A stretch of 64,000 nt of DNA. Origin: an uncultured Clostridia bacterium. GTDB taxonomy: Bacteria; Bacillota; Clostridia; Oscillospirales; Ruminococcaceae. The notes under the pieces were generated by a model that saw only the letters and a list, made by a program, of their open reading frames with translations, was not told where the DNA came from and searched no databases. This document shows positions 43,268-52,506 of the stretch, one piece after another. Position numbers and translations under genes: made by a program. The stretch covers positions 1-64,000 of the forward strand of contig CAMMMX010000002.1 of NCBI GenBank assembly GCA_946498095.1. The letters are read 5' to 3'. Within the stretch, counting starts at the first letter, position 1. Each line of letters starts with the position of its first letter.

Positions 43268-44119
43268 TTAATCGTGGATTTTCCACCCATTCAGCCATTT
43301 CGCAGTTTCAGCTACGCTATGGTCAATGATTTCACTGTGGCCAAGATCGAGCGCAGATATCGCCGCCATATCTTCCTCACTAAGGGTGAAGTCCCAAATC
43401 TTAAAGTTCTCCTCCATCCGTTCCTTGTGGGTGGATTTGGGAATAATAACCACACCCCGCTGTGTATTCCAGCGCAGAGCCACCTGAGCAGCGGATTTAT
43501 CGTACTTTTTACCGATTTCCGTCAATATCGGATGAGTGAAAATTCCGTGTTTTCCCTCGGCCATCGGCCCCCATGCCTCTGGCTGGACGTTTAAGGACTT
43601 CATGTTTTCAATTGCACCAGTCTGGGCAAAGAAGGGATGCAATTCTACTTGGTTGACCATGGGGGTAATTTTTACATTCATGCACAGGTCGGTAAGGCGT
43701 TCCGGGTAAAAATTGCATACCCCAATAGCTCGGATTTTTTCGTCTTCATACAGTTCCTCCATAGCGCGCCATGCTCCATAATAGTCGTTCATAGGCTGAT
43801 GAATGAGATAGAGGTCGATGTAGTCAAGACCAAGCTTGTCCAGAGAGGTCTGGAAGGCTTTTTTGGCGCCGTCATAATTCGCATCTTGAATCCACAGCTT
43901 TGTGGTAAGGAACAATTCATCCCGCGGGATACCGCTTTTCTTAATGGCAGCTCCCACCGCTTCCTCGTTGAAGTACGCGGCAGCCGTATCAATCAGGCGA
44001 TAACCAACAGACAGCGCGTCGCTGACAACCTGTTCACAGACAGCTGCTTCCGGCACCTGAAATACCCCAAATCCCTCCATAGGCATTTTAACGCCATTGC
44101 TCAAAGTAACAAATTCCAT
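43268..44119 (-). CDS. aldo/keto reductase
   Basis: A 283-residue NADPH-dependent reductase of the 2,5-diketo-gluconate reductase type. [17 protein letters not shown] holds the catalytic Asp and Tyr; [10 protein letters not shown] the Lys and YLIHQP the His, so the tetrad is complete. [16 protein letters not shown] is the nucleotide-binding region. ATG 44119 is chosen because AGGAGG lies 8 bases upstream. It is divergent from a LysR gene that is broken (44296), with operator-like palindromes between. Substrate unknown. Confidence 0.93.
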   Translation of the reverse strand: MEFVTLSNGVKMPMEGFGVFQVPEAAVCEQVVSDALSVGYRLIDTAAAYFNEEAVGAAIKKSGIPRDELFLTTKLWIQDANYDGAKKAFQTSLDKLGLDYIDLYLIHQPMNDYYGAWRAMEELYEDEKIRAIGVCNFYPERLTDLCMNVKITPMVNQVELHPFFAQTGAIENMKSLNVQPEAWGPMAEGKHGIFTHPILTEIGKKYDKSAAQVALRWNTQRGVVIIPKSTHKERMEENFKIWDFTLSEEDMAAISALDLGHSEIIDHSVAETAKWLNGWKIHD

Positions 44120-44218
44120 ACTAAATTCCTCCTGTTCTAAATTTGAAAAATTTACAGACAACATTTATTTATGCTATAATATAAGACAGCCATTCCGGCC
44201 ATCTTTTGTAATTCAATT

Positions 44219-44238
44219 ATACCGTTATTTATCGGTAT
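44219..44238. promoter_or_regulatory. inverted repeat, candidate LysR operator
   Basis: ATACCG and CGGTAT flank an 8-base AT-rich core. The T-rich/A-rich arrangement fits LysR-type sites (T-N11-A) between divergent gene and regulator. Confidence 0.5.
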
Positions 44239-44262
44239 TGCACACCATACAGTTTTAATACT

Positions 44263-44282
44263 GCATAACCAATCGATTATGC
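44263..44282. promoter_or_regulatory. inverted repeat near the LysR start
   Basis: GCATAA and TTATGC flank CCAATCGA, ending 5 bases before the AGGAGGGA ribosome binding site. Candidate autoregulatory site. Confidence 0.45.
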
Positions 44283-44295
44283 TTAGGAGGGACAT

Positions 44296-45162
44296 ATGGA
44301 CATTACGGCATTAGATTACTTTTAAATTATTGCCGAGACTGGTTCTTTAACAAAGGCTGCGAAACAACTTCATATCACCCAGCCTGCCATGAGCGCTATG
44401 CTAAAAAAACTAGAAGACGAATTAGGTGTAGAGCTGTTCGACAGGAGCCCGAATCGAATCTATCTGAACAAGACGGGAGAAATTGCTCTGATCCATGTGA
44501 ATACAATACTGCGAAATGTAGAACAGATGAAATTGGATCTTCTTAGTATAGCGCAACAAAAATTAACTATTTCAATTGCATTTTGTGATCCTGGGGTGCG
44601 CTGGTTCTGTACACCCCGTTTTGCTGTATCCCATCCGGAGATTGAAATAAAAGATGATCTGTATGACGGAAATAATACCGTGAAGCTTCTCACGGATCGT
44701 GCGTACGATATAGTTGTTACGCCAGGAAAGATTCAAGACAACCGGATAGCCAGCCAGCCGTTTTTGCCGGATCAGGTGTTCCTCTCTGTTCCGAAAGACA
44801 GTTGGCTTTTAGGAAGAGAGAGTATTTCCATCCGCGAAATTCCAGCACAACCTCTTCTCTATCCTCAACTTGGAGGCTATTTTCTCTCTCAAATAGAAAT
44901 GATTGTAGAAAAAGAGCATCTACCTCTCAAATTAGTAAAAAATAACAACAATATTACACAACATCTCATTCGTTCAACGAATTTTTTGGCAACGGTTTCT
45001 ACACTATCTATCGAACTAAGAAACGATGGAGTAAACCGAGTCTTAATTCCTATGAGTGATCCAGAACTAAAAGTGTTTTACTTCGTTTCGTATCTGAAAA
45101 CAAACCGTAAAAAGATTCAATCGTTTTTGCAATGGAGCAAAGAGTGTCAACGTATAATATAG
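44296..45162 (+). pseudogene. LysR-family regulator with an early nonsense codon
   Basis: A full-length LysR gene apart from TAA at codon 10 (44323-44325). The frame continues on both sides: MDITALDYF, stop, IIAETGSLTKAAKQLHITQP with the helix-turn-helix, then the effector domain to 45162, with no other stop. TAA could derive from TTA by one change. The gene keeps AGGAGG 5 bases before the ATG. Re-initiation at ATG 44389 would remove the DNA-binding helices. Divergent to the intact aldo/keto reductase. Confidence 0.88.
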
Positions 45163-45189
45163 TTTTAATGCCAAAAAGCACCAAAAAAG

Positions 45190-45217
45190 AAAAGCTGCCA
45201 TCGCCTGACAGCAGCTT
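45190..45217. terminator. hairpin, better terminator on the minus strand
   Basis: AAGCTGC pairs with GCAGCTT. Upstream A-run (T-run on the minus strand) suggests minus-strand termination. Confidence 0.5.
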
Positions 45218-45351
45218 CCTCTGAGAATATAAATTTTATCTGTAGATTAAATCATTCAGAACGATTTCCTGTGCGGCGTGGCGAATATTGTTCATCCTTT
45301 GCCCACGCCACGCCATTTGATTGTTGCCTTGAGGGATTCTGTAACATTGCC

Positions 45352-46373
45352 ATGTTCGGCCGTTTGAACCATATGCAGAAAACAGCTGTGACAGTGGCGG
45401 CGATCTGCGTGTTGTCCGCTCTCGTTCTGGGATGAGCCGCAATCCGTTGAAGTGGGAGCATCCATATCCACATCCTCAAGGGGTTCCGAAAGCGATGCAT
45501 CCAGTCAGCAGAATGATTCGTCTGAAAAAGAAGCCATGACTTCTCATGAGGATTTTCATCCGTCCACGAATGTACGGAAAGGCTTTGGTCAAGTTTCAAT
45601 CGAAATCCCTGTTTCCTTGGAGGAAAAAGGGGGAGCTTGACTGTCCAGATGGAGCAAAGCGGCCTGTTGCTCAATGAGGAAGGCGAGGAGCTGTTTTTGA
45701 TGCAGTATACAGATGCGGTGGACGGATACCGTGAAATCGGACGCAATCAGCTCAACGCTCTGGACAAAAAGGTTACTGTACTGAGATATGCGGCGGACGA
45801 CGGTTTTCATTATTTTTGTACCATGGAAACCGAAGGGGGAGCTTCTGAGGCTGGATCTATGTGTCCCTCCTGGCGCAGGGGGACGCTTACGAGGATACCT
45901 TTTACAGCATCGTACAGTCCATGCAATATACAGCGACGGCAGAGGAATGTATAGCCATGTTCCGTCATATGTGCAAAGAATATGATGATGAGGAGCTGTG
46001 CCAAGATCCCGATGTATTTCGGCAGAAGCCTGCAAAGTTGACGGGGGAGGTGATAGAAATAGCGCCGGACGGGGACGGAAGCCGGATGAGAATGTGTGTG
46101 ACGAAAACGGCATACGGTTTTTATACCGATGTGGTATATGTATCGATTCCTGCCGGCGTGGAGGGAACGGACTCTATCCGGTTAGGAAGCATCATTCGTG
46201 TATACGGCAATCTTTACGGGACACAAACATATATGAGCGCCCAAGGGCAGATAACGGTTCCCAAGTTGGTTGCCAGATGCTGGACATCAGATGAAAGGAA
46301 TGGAGGGGGAACATGGTGCAAGGACTTTATCGCGGTATGGATTCATCATCCCTCCCGCATATTGGGGTACTGA
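45352..46373 (+). pseudogene. frameshifted lipoprotein-like gene
   Basis: Several frames combine into one exported protein. It opens with a signal-like segment VTVAAICVLSALVLG that ends in TGA at 45433. A low-complexity Ser-rich stretch (SSRGSESDASSQQNDSSEKE) follows in a second frame to a stop near 45640. A third frame encodes TVQMEQSGLLLNEEGEELFL ... DDGFHYFC. A fourth, from 45866, encodes QGDAYEDTFYSIVQSMQYTA and an OB-fold-like C-terminus (KLTGEVIEIAPD ... YGFYTDVVYVSIP). At least three frameshifts exclude a functional product. The last frame overlaps the GNAT start. Confidence 0.75.
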
Positions 46374-46972
46374 TGGAAAAGACCGATATACACTTATATC
46401 CGCGTTATGCTCTGCCAGACGGATACCATTTTTCGGCGTACCGGCCGGATCTGGACGAAGCCTGGGCGTCGTTGCAATATGCGGTAGGACAAACAGACAC
46501 ATTACAGGAAGCGCGGGAGATTTTTGCTGATGAATTTGCGCGATACCCGGATATGCTCAGGCAAAGGATGCTGTTTGTTCTGAAGGAAAACGGTGAATTG
46601 GTCGGAAGCTGTGCGATCTGGCCGGGGTACCATTTCGGTCGGGAGCTGCAGCGTGTCCATTGGGTAGCGGTTGCTCCGGCACAGCAGGGAAGGGGAATTG
46701 CTAAGGCGATGCTTACCCACCTGTTGGACGGCTATCAGCAGCTTCATCCGAACGGGTATCTTTATTTGACGACGCAGACCTGGAGCTATCCTGCGATCGG
46801 ATTATATCTGCAGTTTGGCTTTCGTCCATATTTGGGTAAGAAGCCTGTGAACTGGCGTGCGGTCAATCTGCTTTCGGGGGAGCCGTGGGATTACCAGACA
46901 AAGACACAGGAAGCTTGGCGTATGATCGGGGAGAAACTGATGGATAGGCGTTCAGATAAGGAGAAAAAGTAG
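46313..46972 (+). CDS. GNAT-family N-acetyltransferase
   Basis: A 219-residue acetyltransferase. The acetyl-CoA loop is VHWVAVAPAQQGRGIAKAML (Q/RxxGxG/A), followed by the helix GYLYLTTQTWSYPAIGLYLQFGF, in which YLQFGF is the family's end motif. Substrate unknown. GGAGGGGGAAC before ATG 46313 supports the start. It overlaps the 3' end of the frameshifted lipoprotein gene. Confidence 0.9.
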   Translation: MVQGLYRGMDSSSLPHIGVLMEKTDIHLYPRYALPDGYHFSAYRPDLDEAWASLQYAVGQTDTLQEAREIFADEFARYPDMLRQRMLFVLKENGELVGSCAIWPGYHFGRELQRVHWVAVAPAQQGRGIAKAMLTHLLDGYQQLHPNGYLYLTTQTWSYPAIGLYLQFGFRPYLGKKPVNWRAVNLLSGEPWDYQTKTQEAWRMIGEKLMDRRSDKEKK

Positions 46973-46976
46973 CGGA

Positions 46977-47186
46977 ATGAGCAGAAAGCGCATCCCGCTC
47001 TATGAGGAGCTGGTCGGATTGAAACGAGAGACCATGATAGATTTGGAAAGTGTCTCCAATTTCTTGGTGCGGTAAGGCTATCTTGTTACCTATCACTGCG
47101 CAGGGAGCAACATAGCGTCTGCTCTGACAGCAATCAAAAGCGGTTTGACTGAGGAGCTGCCGGAACTTGTTTTAGAAAGAAAATAA
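46977..47186 (+). pseudogene. small protein gene with an internal TAA
   Basis: A 69-codon frame starts 5 bases after the GNAT stop. It reads MSRKRIPLYEELVGLKRETM ... NFLVR, TAA at 47073-47075, then GYLVTYHCAGSNIASALTAI ... ELVLERK and a final stop. The same frame is kept on both sides and the composition is protein-like, so this is probably a 69-residue protein with one nonsense mutation, or a 32-residue peptide. Family unknown. Confidence 0.55.
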
Positions 47187-47190
47187 AGGA

Positions 47191-47225
47191 ACCTGCCGGT
47201 TTATTAAAACCGGCAGGTTTGTCTT
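47191..47225 (+). terminator. strong intrinsic terminator
   Basis: ACCTGCCGGTTT pairs perfectly over 12 bp with AAACCGGCAGGT around ATTA, then TTGTCTT. Confidence 0.85.
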
Positions 47226-47390
47226 GACTTCTCTCCCCAGCGGAAAGGGAACTATATAAAGCGGTGTCCCCAGGAAAAGCCGCTCGCTAGGCGGGTGGAA
47301 TGAGACACTGAAACAAGAGCAACACCTTTCCTGATATTATGACGAGTATGCAAGCTGTCAAAAGAACGGAAAGGGGGGAAGGAAAATACG

Positions 47391-48269
47391 TTACAGGGTT
47401 GTCGACAGAGCCTTGAGGTATGCGCGGAAGTCCTCCCCGATTTCGGGATGCTTCAGCCCGTTTTCGACGATAGCCTCCATAACGCCAAGTTTGTTGCCCA
47501 TATCATACCGCTTGCCGGTAAAGTCCACGCCGACCATCCCTTTCGTGGTTGCCAGTTCTTTCATGGCATCGGTCAGCTGGATCTCTCCGCCAGCGCCCGG
47601 TTTGGTGTGTTCCAGGATGGTGAAAATCTCCGGCGGGAGTACGCAGCGCCCTAAGATGGAATAGAGGGAGAAGACTTCTTCTGGCTTAGGTTTTTCGATC
47701 ATATCAGAGATATGGTACCAGTTATCTTTCAGAGGGGCGGTTTTCATGGAACTGTATTTCTGGATAGCTTCCAAGGAAACTTCCTTGATACCAACAACGC
47801 CAAGACCGGTTTCTTCATAAGCGCGGCAAAGCTGACCGCAAGCCGGGTCGTCTCCGATGATGACGTCGTCTCCATACAAAACGGCAAACGGTTCGTCACC
47901 GGCAAAGGTTTTCGCGTAGTAAACGGCATTTCCCAGCCCTTTGATTTCCTTCTGGCGAACATATGTAATGTTGGCGAGCTCAGAAATGCGCAACACGTCT
48001 TCATACATTTTTTCCTTATGAGAGGCCAGGAGGCGTCCTTCCAGCTCAGGATGGCGGTCAAAATGATCCTCGATTAAAGTTTTGCCACGGCTGAGAATAA
48101 TCAGGATATCTTCAATACCGCTGTTTACAGCCTCTTCCACGATATACTGGATGGCTGGCTTGTCGACAATGGGGAACATTTCCTTCGGCATTGCTTTGGT
48201 CGCAGGCAGCATACGGGTTCCGAGACCTGCTGCCGGGATAACAGCTTTTTTCACTTTCTTGGACATCAT
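47391..48269 (-). CDS. galU: UTP-glucose-1-phosphate uridylyltransferase
   Basis: A 292-residue nucleotidyltransferase making UDP-glucose. Signature AVIPAAGLGTRMLPATKAMPKE at the N-terminus (key residues G-L-G-T-R-M and K), PFAVLYGDDVIIGDDPAC and the C-terminal KPKPEE and LTDAM. Together with galE in this window it supplies UDP-hexoses. The start is ATG 48269 or 48266. Monocistronic or with the downstream-facing zinc-ribbon gene, 22 bases upstream on the same strand. Confidence 0.96.
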   Translation of the reverse strand: MMSKKVKKAVIPAAGLGTRMLPATKAMPKEMFPIVDKPAIQYIVEEAVNSGIEDILIILSRGKTLIEDHFDRHPELEGRLLASHKEKMYEDVLRISELANITYVRQKEIKGLGNAVYYAKTFAGDEPFAVLYGDDVIIGDDPACGQLCRAYEETGLGVVGIKEVSLEAIQKYSSMKTAPLKDNWYHISDMIEKPKPEEVFSLYSILGRCVLPPEIFTILEHTKPGAGGEIQLTDAMKELATTKGMVGVDFTGKRYDMGNKLGVMEAIVENGLKHPEIGEDFRAYLKALSTTL

Positions 48270-48291
48270 AACGTTCCTTTCCTCATGATTA

Positions 48292-49203
48292 CTATATCAG
48301 CCACATGGCAAAGTAGCTGGCTATGACGGATATCAGCGCGGTAATGCCTAAGGCCACCAAAAAGCCGTTGCGGGATACGCGTCCGTATTGAGCAAGCCGT
48401 ACTGGATAGTCCGGACTTTCCCCGTATTGCTTTTTTAATTTCCGGACTCTGCGCAGGACGGTTTCCATGTAAATCCGGTTTGCAAACAGGCCAGAGCATA
48501 GCCGCAGCAGAAATCCTACCATTGTACCGATCAGGGAAAGACGGGTTAACATTTCCTGGTCGAATAAAGGAGCTAAATTGGCGTCAACGGACAACCGCAT
48601 GGCGTCAAACGTTATCAAGAAGGAAGGCGCAGCCAGAAGCAGTGAAACCGCCATCAAAACAGCGCCGATCCAAAACATCTTCCGATAGATAAAATAATAA
48701 AAATGAAAGAAGAAAGCGGAAAAATTCACGCTGAACAGCGCGCCTTGTTTCATCTGCTTAAAGCGCGGGAGAAAATAGCGGGCGTTTTCCCCCATATGCA
48801 ACGCTAAATCCTGTACCGGCACACCACCGATTTCCTCGTCCGGATCCAAACCGCCGAACGGAGACGATAGCTCAATGGGGATGGGCCCTGTCCGCGAAGT
48901 TGCGCCGCTGTGACCCAGTACCGCACCGCACAAGGGACAAAACAAAGTGCCTGACTCAACGTGGCTCCCGCAGCGCGGGCATCTCAGTTGCTCCCGCTGT
49001 TCCTCTTCAGCAGCCCGTTCCTTTTCCCTCTGTTGTTCCTGATAGGTTTGTTTGCCGTGGTTCTCCTCATTGGAACAGTGACCGGTCTTCAGGTAGCATT
49101 CCCTATGATGCGGTGTTCCGCATTCAGGGCAGACGACGATATCGTCCGATTCCTGAAAAATCTGGTGACAAACGGGGCATTCCTGTCCTTTAAAATTAGC
49201 CAT
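48292..49203 (-). CDS. zinc-ribbon/RING-like DUF2628 membrane protein
   Basis: A 303-residue protein. N-terminal prokaryotic RING-like cluster (ECPVCHQIFQESDDIVVCPE, then CGTPHHRECY), a charged linker, a second zinc ribbon (LRCPRCGSHVESGTLFCPLCG), then four helices with FSAFFFHFYYFIYRKMFW, the DUF2628 signature. Role unknown; RING-like bacterial proteins of this type are thought to be envelope-linked. ATG 49203 has GAGGT 6 bases upstream. Confidence 0.8.
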   Translation of the reverse strand: MANFKGQECPVCHQIFQESDDIVVCPECGTPHHRECYLKTGHCSNEENHGKQTYQEQQREKERAAEEEQREQLRCPRCGSHVESGTLFCPLCGAVLGHSGATSRTGPIPIELSSPFGGLDPDEEIGGVPVQDLALHMGENARYFLPRFKQMKQGALFSVNFSAFFFHFYYFIYRKMFWIGAVLMAVSLLLAAPSFLITFDAMRLSVDANLAPLFDQEMLTRLSLIGTMVGFLLRLCSGLFANRIYMETVLRRVRKLKKQYGESPDYPVRLAQYGRVSRNGFLVALGITALISVIASYFAMWLI

Positions 49204-49455
49204 ACCATACCTCATCATCTTTATTTATGCGACAAATTCTCTGAATTTGGATATTTATAGTTCAGTTCATTATACCACTTTTTAAAGATGAATGCAACCG
49301 AACGTCCGTTTTCGCTATCTTGCATATGCTATCCGGTTTGAGAAACGTATGCCGCGAGAAAAATCTGCACGGCGTTTGTTGAAGGCGGCGTACGGCCGTA
49401 AGGAAAAGGGAATTTTTACCGGCATGGAAAACCTCGTAGCACGCGAGGACGCAGC

Positions 49456-49484
49456 ACAACCGGAAGTTCGCAACTTCCGGTTGT
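49456..49484. other. 13-bp perfect hairpin
   Basis: ACAACCGGAAGTT and AACTTCCGGTTGT around CGC, without a T-run. It lies downstream of the spoIIP pair; possible RNA stabiliser or transcription stop. The rest of 49204-49514 shows no gene. Confidence 0.55.
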
Positions 49485-49514
49485 ACTGAATAGATATCAT
49501 CCGTCAAGGATTCT

Positions 49515-49847
49515 TTAGCGTATGACTGCATAGATACAGTCAGCAAACAACTGATACAAGTATCCGGCTGCCTTCAAAGGCGCAGGAAGGGCGAAAAAGG
49601 CATCGTGGTACAGCCCTGCGGCATCGTTGATGGGGTTAAGATCGAATGTGTAAATTTTCCCAAAGGCGGAGGCGGATAAAGTCAGGTCAGGCTGTATCTC
49701 CAGCAAAGGTTTATCATAGCTGCCGGAAGCGAGGGTTGAAACATCGGCCAGTAGGAGTACCATAACGATGGCTAGGATGAGTAAAATTACGGTAATGGAA
49801 AAGGCAGTAAAAAAAATTCTCAGATTTTTTCGATTTGATGGTTTCAT
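49515..49847 (-). CDS. small membrane protein coupled to SpoIIP
   Basis: A 110-residue protein with one N-terminal helix (FSITVILLILAIVMVLLLADV) and an external C-terminus of about 75 residues that ends in PAPLKAAGYLYQLFADCIY. I do not recognise the family. Its frame starts with an ATG at 49862 that overlaps the spoIIP stop (ATGA), but ATG 49847 has AGGAAG upstream; either is possible. The tight coupling suggests a role near SpoIIP during engulfment or a membrane anchor, which is an inference. Confidence 0.7.
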   Translation of the reverse strand: MKPSNRKNLRIFFTAFSITVILLILAIVMVLLLADVSTLASGSYDKPLLEIQPDLTLSASAFGKIYTFDLNPINDAAGLYHDAFFALPAPLKAAGYLYQLFADCIYAVIR

Positions 49848-49858
49848 ATTTCTTCCTA

Positions 49859-50992
49859 TCATTTAGTCAGTTTGAGTAAAGCACGCCCAACGGCTTTCCC
49901 GACAAGTTCCCCTGAATAGATAGCTTGATCCAGTGAGTTTGAGTGGGAACCCATTTCAATCAGCAGGGAACCGGTGGTCAAATCCTGGTTATAATAACGG
50001 TAATCAAACATGACGGGGCGGGTCAGGGTTGGATAATCCGACTCGATCTGTCCCTGTAGAAGCGATGCGAAGCGCAAATTTTTCATATGGTTTGGCACGC
50101 CGTCGCAGCCGCAGATGATCATGATTTGAGCCGCTTTTTTGCCGTTTATTGTGGTGACCGGTGCGGTACGTGTCGTATCGTTACCGATTGCGTCGCGGTG
50201 GACGTCAAGCACCACTTTAATAGAGGGGTATTTTTTCAGGTATGATTTTACAGTCTCCGCGCTACGGTTATATGCACCGTTATAGTTTGGGTAATCATGC
50301 AGCGTTTTGTCCTGGATGGCGTTGATCCCCAGTGCATTCAGCTGTTTGACGATTTCCTCACCTATGCGGATCATGTTTTTAGTATTATCGGTAGAGCGGG
50401 AATTATACGATTTGTCAAAATAGTCCCGTTCATACGGTTCATAGCTTTCCGTTGCATGGGTGTGCATGATCAGCACCTGGGGCTCGGAGCTGTCCTTCTC
50501 AATCTGAAATTCCGGAAGTTTTGTAATCTCGTTTTGCAGCGTTTTGTTCGCTGTACTGGTGTAATTGCGGATGAGTCCACCTGTCGGGTTGGAAATGTAC
50601 TGCCCCCCCGGTTGGAAGGCGAAGGTTTGATAGACAATTTTACCGTCACGGTTCCCTTCCGGCTGAGGAGAAGACGAAGGCGCCGCCGGGGAGGACGGTT
50701 CCTGGGACGCCTGTGACGATGTGACTTGATGGATGGTTGGGGGGATGTAAACGTCTTCCGATGTGGAAGCGTCCGTGTCCGACTGCTGCATTCCCTGCTG
50801 CCAGAGCGTAACGCCGCCTTCCGGGAAGTTCAGCCCTGCGGACAGCACAGCAGCTTTTTGTGCCGCAACAGTCAGATAGGGGAGAAGAGAAACAGTCGCC
50901 CAGATGAGCAAAGGGGACATAATGGTAGCGGATACAATCCCTAACACACGCCTCCAAAAGCGTTCTCTCCGTTTTCTGTTTTGACTCCGCAT
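49859..50992 (-). CDS. spoIIP: stage II sporulation protein P (SpoIIP)
   Basis: A 377-residue peptidoglycan amidase/endopeptidase of the engulfment DMP complex. N-terminal transmembrane helix (VSATIMSPLLIWATVSLLPYL), a Pro/Ser-rich linker, and the amidase domain with VLIMHTHATESY, the metal-binding HxH/E region, then GAYNRSAETVKSYL, VVLDVHRDA and LIEMGSHSN. Mother-cell expressed in sporulation. It is the upstream gene of a two-gene operon. Confidence 0.93.
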   Translation of the reverse strand: MRSQNRKRRERFWRRVLGIVSATIMSPLLIWATVSLLPYLTVAAQKAAVLSAGLNFPEGGVTLWQQGMQQSDTDASTSEDVYIPPTIHQVTSSQASQEPSSPAAPSSSPQPEGNRDGKIVYQTFAFQPGGQYISNPTGGLIRNYTSTANKTLQNEITKLPEFQIEKDSSEPQVLIMHTHATESYEPYERDYFDKSYNSRSTDNTKNMIRIGEEIVKQLNALGINAIQDKTLHDYPNYNGAYNRSAETVKSYLKKYPSIKVVLDVHRDAIGNDTTRTAPVTTINGKKAAQIMIICGCDGVPNHMKNLRFASLLQGQIESDYPTLTRPVMFDYRYYNQDLTTGSLLIEMGSHSNSLDQAIYSGELVGKAVGRALLKLTK

Positions 50993-51186
50993 TTTATGCC
51001 GACCTTCCTTTCTGGCTCCTGAAAGATACCAAGCGCTTCCTTATATGACTGGATATCCTTATATATATGTTTGGGCTTTCGTGTTCATACCCCAAACTGC
51101 CGATGTTTTATGGCTGCAAGAGGAATCGTATTTGAGACTCAGTGGATATGGTGGCTCAGGGCGGCCTTTTGACAGTGTGTATCATC

Positions 51187-51215
51187 TTGACAAACGTTTG
51201 GAAAAGGGGTATAGT
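51187..51215 (+). promoter_or_regulatory. sigma-A promoter of the ilvA-ridA operon
   Basis: TTGACA, 17 bases, TATAGT, located 68 bases before the ilvA start. Confidence 0.85.
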
Positions 51216-51283
51216 ACCAAAGGAGATATTGCCACAGCAATCGATTTTATGCGGAATTTATTTGAAAAAGGAGATTCGTCCAC

Positions 51284-52477
51284 ATGCTCTCCCTGGATAG
51301 GATTTACCATGCGTCATATGTATTAAAAAATGTCATCCGGACGACCGATCTTATCTACGCGCCCCATATTGTGCCGGGCGCCGAAGTCTTCCTAAAGACG
51401 GAGAATTTGCAGGTTACAGGCTCATTTAAGGTCAGAGGCGCGTACTATAAAATGTCTCAGCTAGACGATGAGGAGAAGGCGCGCGGTGTTATCGCATGTT
51501 CAGCCGGTAACCATGCGCAGGGTGTTGCGCTGGCAGCGCAGAAAAATGGCATTCCTGCGCTGATTTGCCTGCCGGATGGCGCGCCCATTTCTAAGGTGGA
51601 GGCGACGAAAAGCTATGGCGCGCAGGTCTGCCTTGTGGATGGTGTCTACGATGACGCGTACCGCCGGGCGCTGGAATTAAAGGAGGAAAAAGGGTATACC
51701 TTTATCCATCCCTTTGACGACGAGGACGTCATCGCCGGACAAGGCACCATTGGTCTGGAACTGCTGGATCAGCTGCCGGATATGGATGCTGTCATTGTCC
51801 CGGTCGGGGGCGGCGGTTTGATTTCGGGTGTTGCTTTCGCGATCAAATCTTTAAACCCGAATATTAAGGTGTATGGTGTGCAGGCATCCGGTGCGTCCAG
51901 TATGTTTACCTCCTTGCAGAATAACCGTATCGAATGCCTCAGCGAGGTGTCGACCATTGCCGACGGCATTGCGGTGAAGGAACCTGGCAGCAATACTTTC
52001 GCATTGTGCAGCCAGTATGTGGACGAAATCGTCACTGTCACGGATGACGAAATTTCTTCGGCGATTCTTTCGCTGATTGAACAGCAGAAGCTGATCGCTG
52101 AGGGAGCGGGCGCGGTTTCCGTCGCAGCGGCTATGTTTGGAAAGGTGCCGGTCGCCGGCAAAAAGGTCGTCTGCCTGGTATCAGGCGGAAATATCGACGT
52201 TACCATTCTCTCCCGCGTGATCAAGCGAGGGCTGCTCAAATCAGGGCGATCCTATGCGATGAATATCGAACTGTTGGACAAGCCGGGACAGCTCAAAGGT
52301 GTGTCCAGCATCATTGCGGAAAAGGGAGGAAATGTCATCTCCATCCATCATGAACGTGCCAGCGAAAGTTCCGACATTAACGGCTGTTATCTGCGTATTG
52401 TTTTGGAGACGAGAAACTACGAACATATCGAAGAGATTAAATCGGCTTTGACAAAAGCTGGTTACCGGATTTCTTAA
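51284..52477 (+). CDS. ilvA: threonine ammonia-lyase
   Basis: A 397-residue PLP enzyme converting threonine to 2-oxobutyrate and ammonia. Lys49 in GSFKVRGAYYKM binds PLP; the Gly-rich phosphate loop is PVGGGGLISG. The C-terminus carries one ACT-like domain (NIELLDKPGQLKGVSSIIAE) and NxxSIHHER, so it is the short single-ACT type of catabolic/biosynthetic enzymes. It precedes ridA by 29 bases; RidA removes the reactive 2-aminoacrylate/iminobutyrate made by this enzyme. Confidence 0.95.
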   Translation: MLSLDRIYHASYVLKNVIRTTDLIYAPHIVPGAEVFLKTENLQVTGSFKVRGAYYKMSQLDDEEKARGVIACSAGNHAQGVALAAQKNGIPALICLPDGAPISKVEATKSYGAQVCLVDGVYDDAYRRALELKEEKGYTFIHPFDDEDVIAGQGTIGLELLDQLPDMDAVIVPVGGGGLISGVAFAIKSLNPNIKVYGVQASGASSMFTSLQNNRIECLSEVSTIADGIAVKEPGSNTFALCSQYVDEIVTVTDDEISSAILSLIEQQKLIAEGAGAVSVAAAMFGKVPVAGKKVVCLVSGGNIDVTILSRVIKRGLLKSGRSYAMNIELLDKPGQLKGVSSIIAEKGGNVISIHHERASESSDINGCYLRIVLETRNYEHIEEIKSALTKAGYRIS

Positions 52478-52506
52478 GTTAGAAGGACAGAAAAGGAGAG
52501 GTTTTG

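Noticed and set aside
45275..45314. 9-bp inverted repeat GGCGTGGCG/CGCCACGCC
   Set aside because: The 22-base spacer is long and no flanking element or T-run is seen, so it could be chance in GC-rich debris.
47219..47390. Possible gene or regulatory RNA before galU
   Set aside because: No open frame, promoter, or stable structure beyond the preceding terminator was seen.
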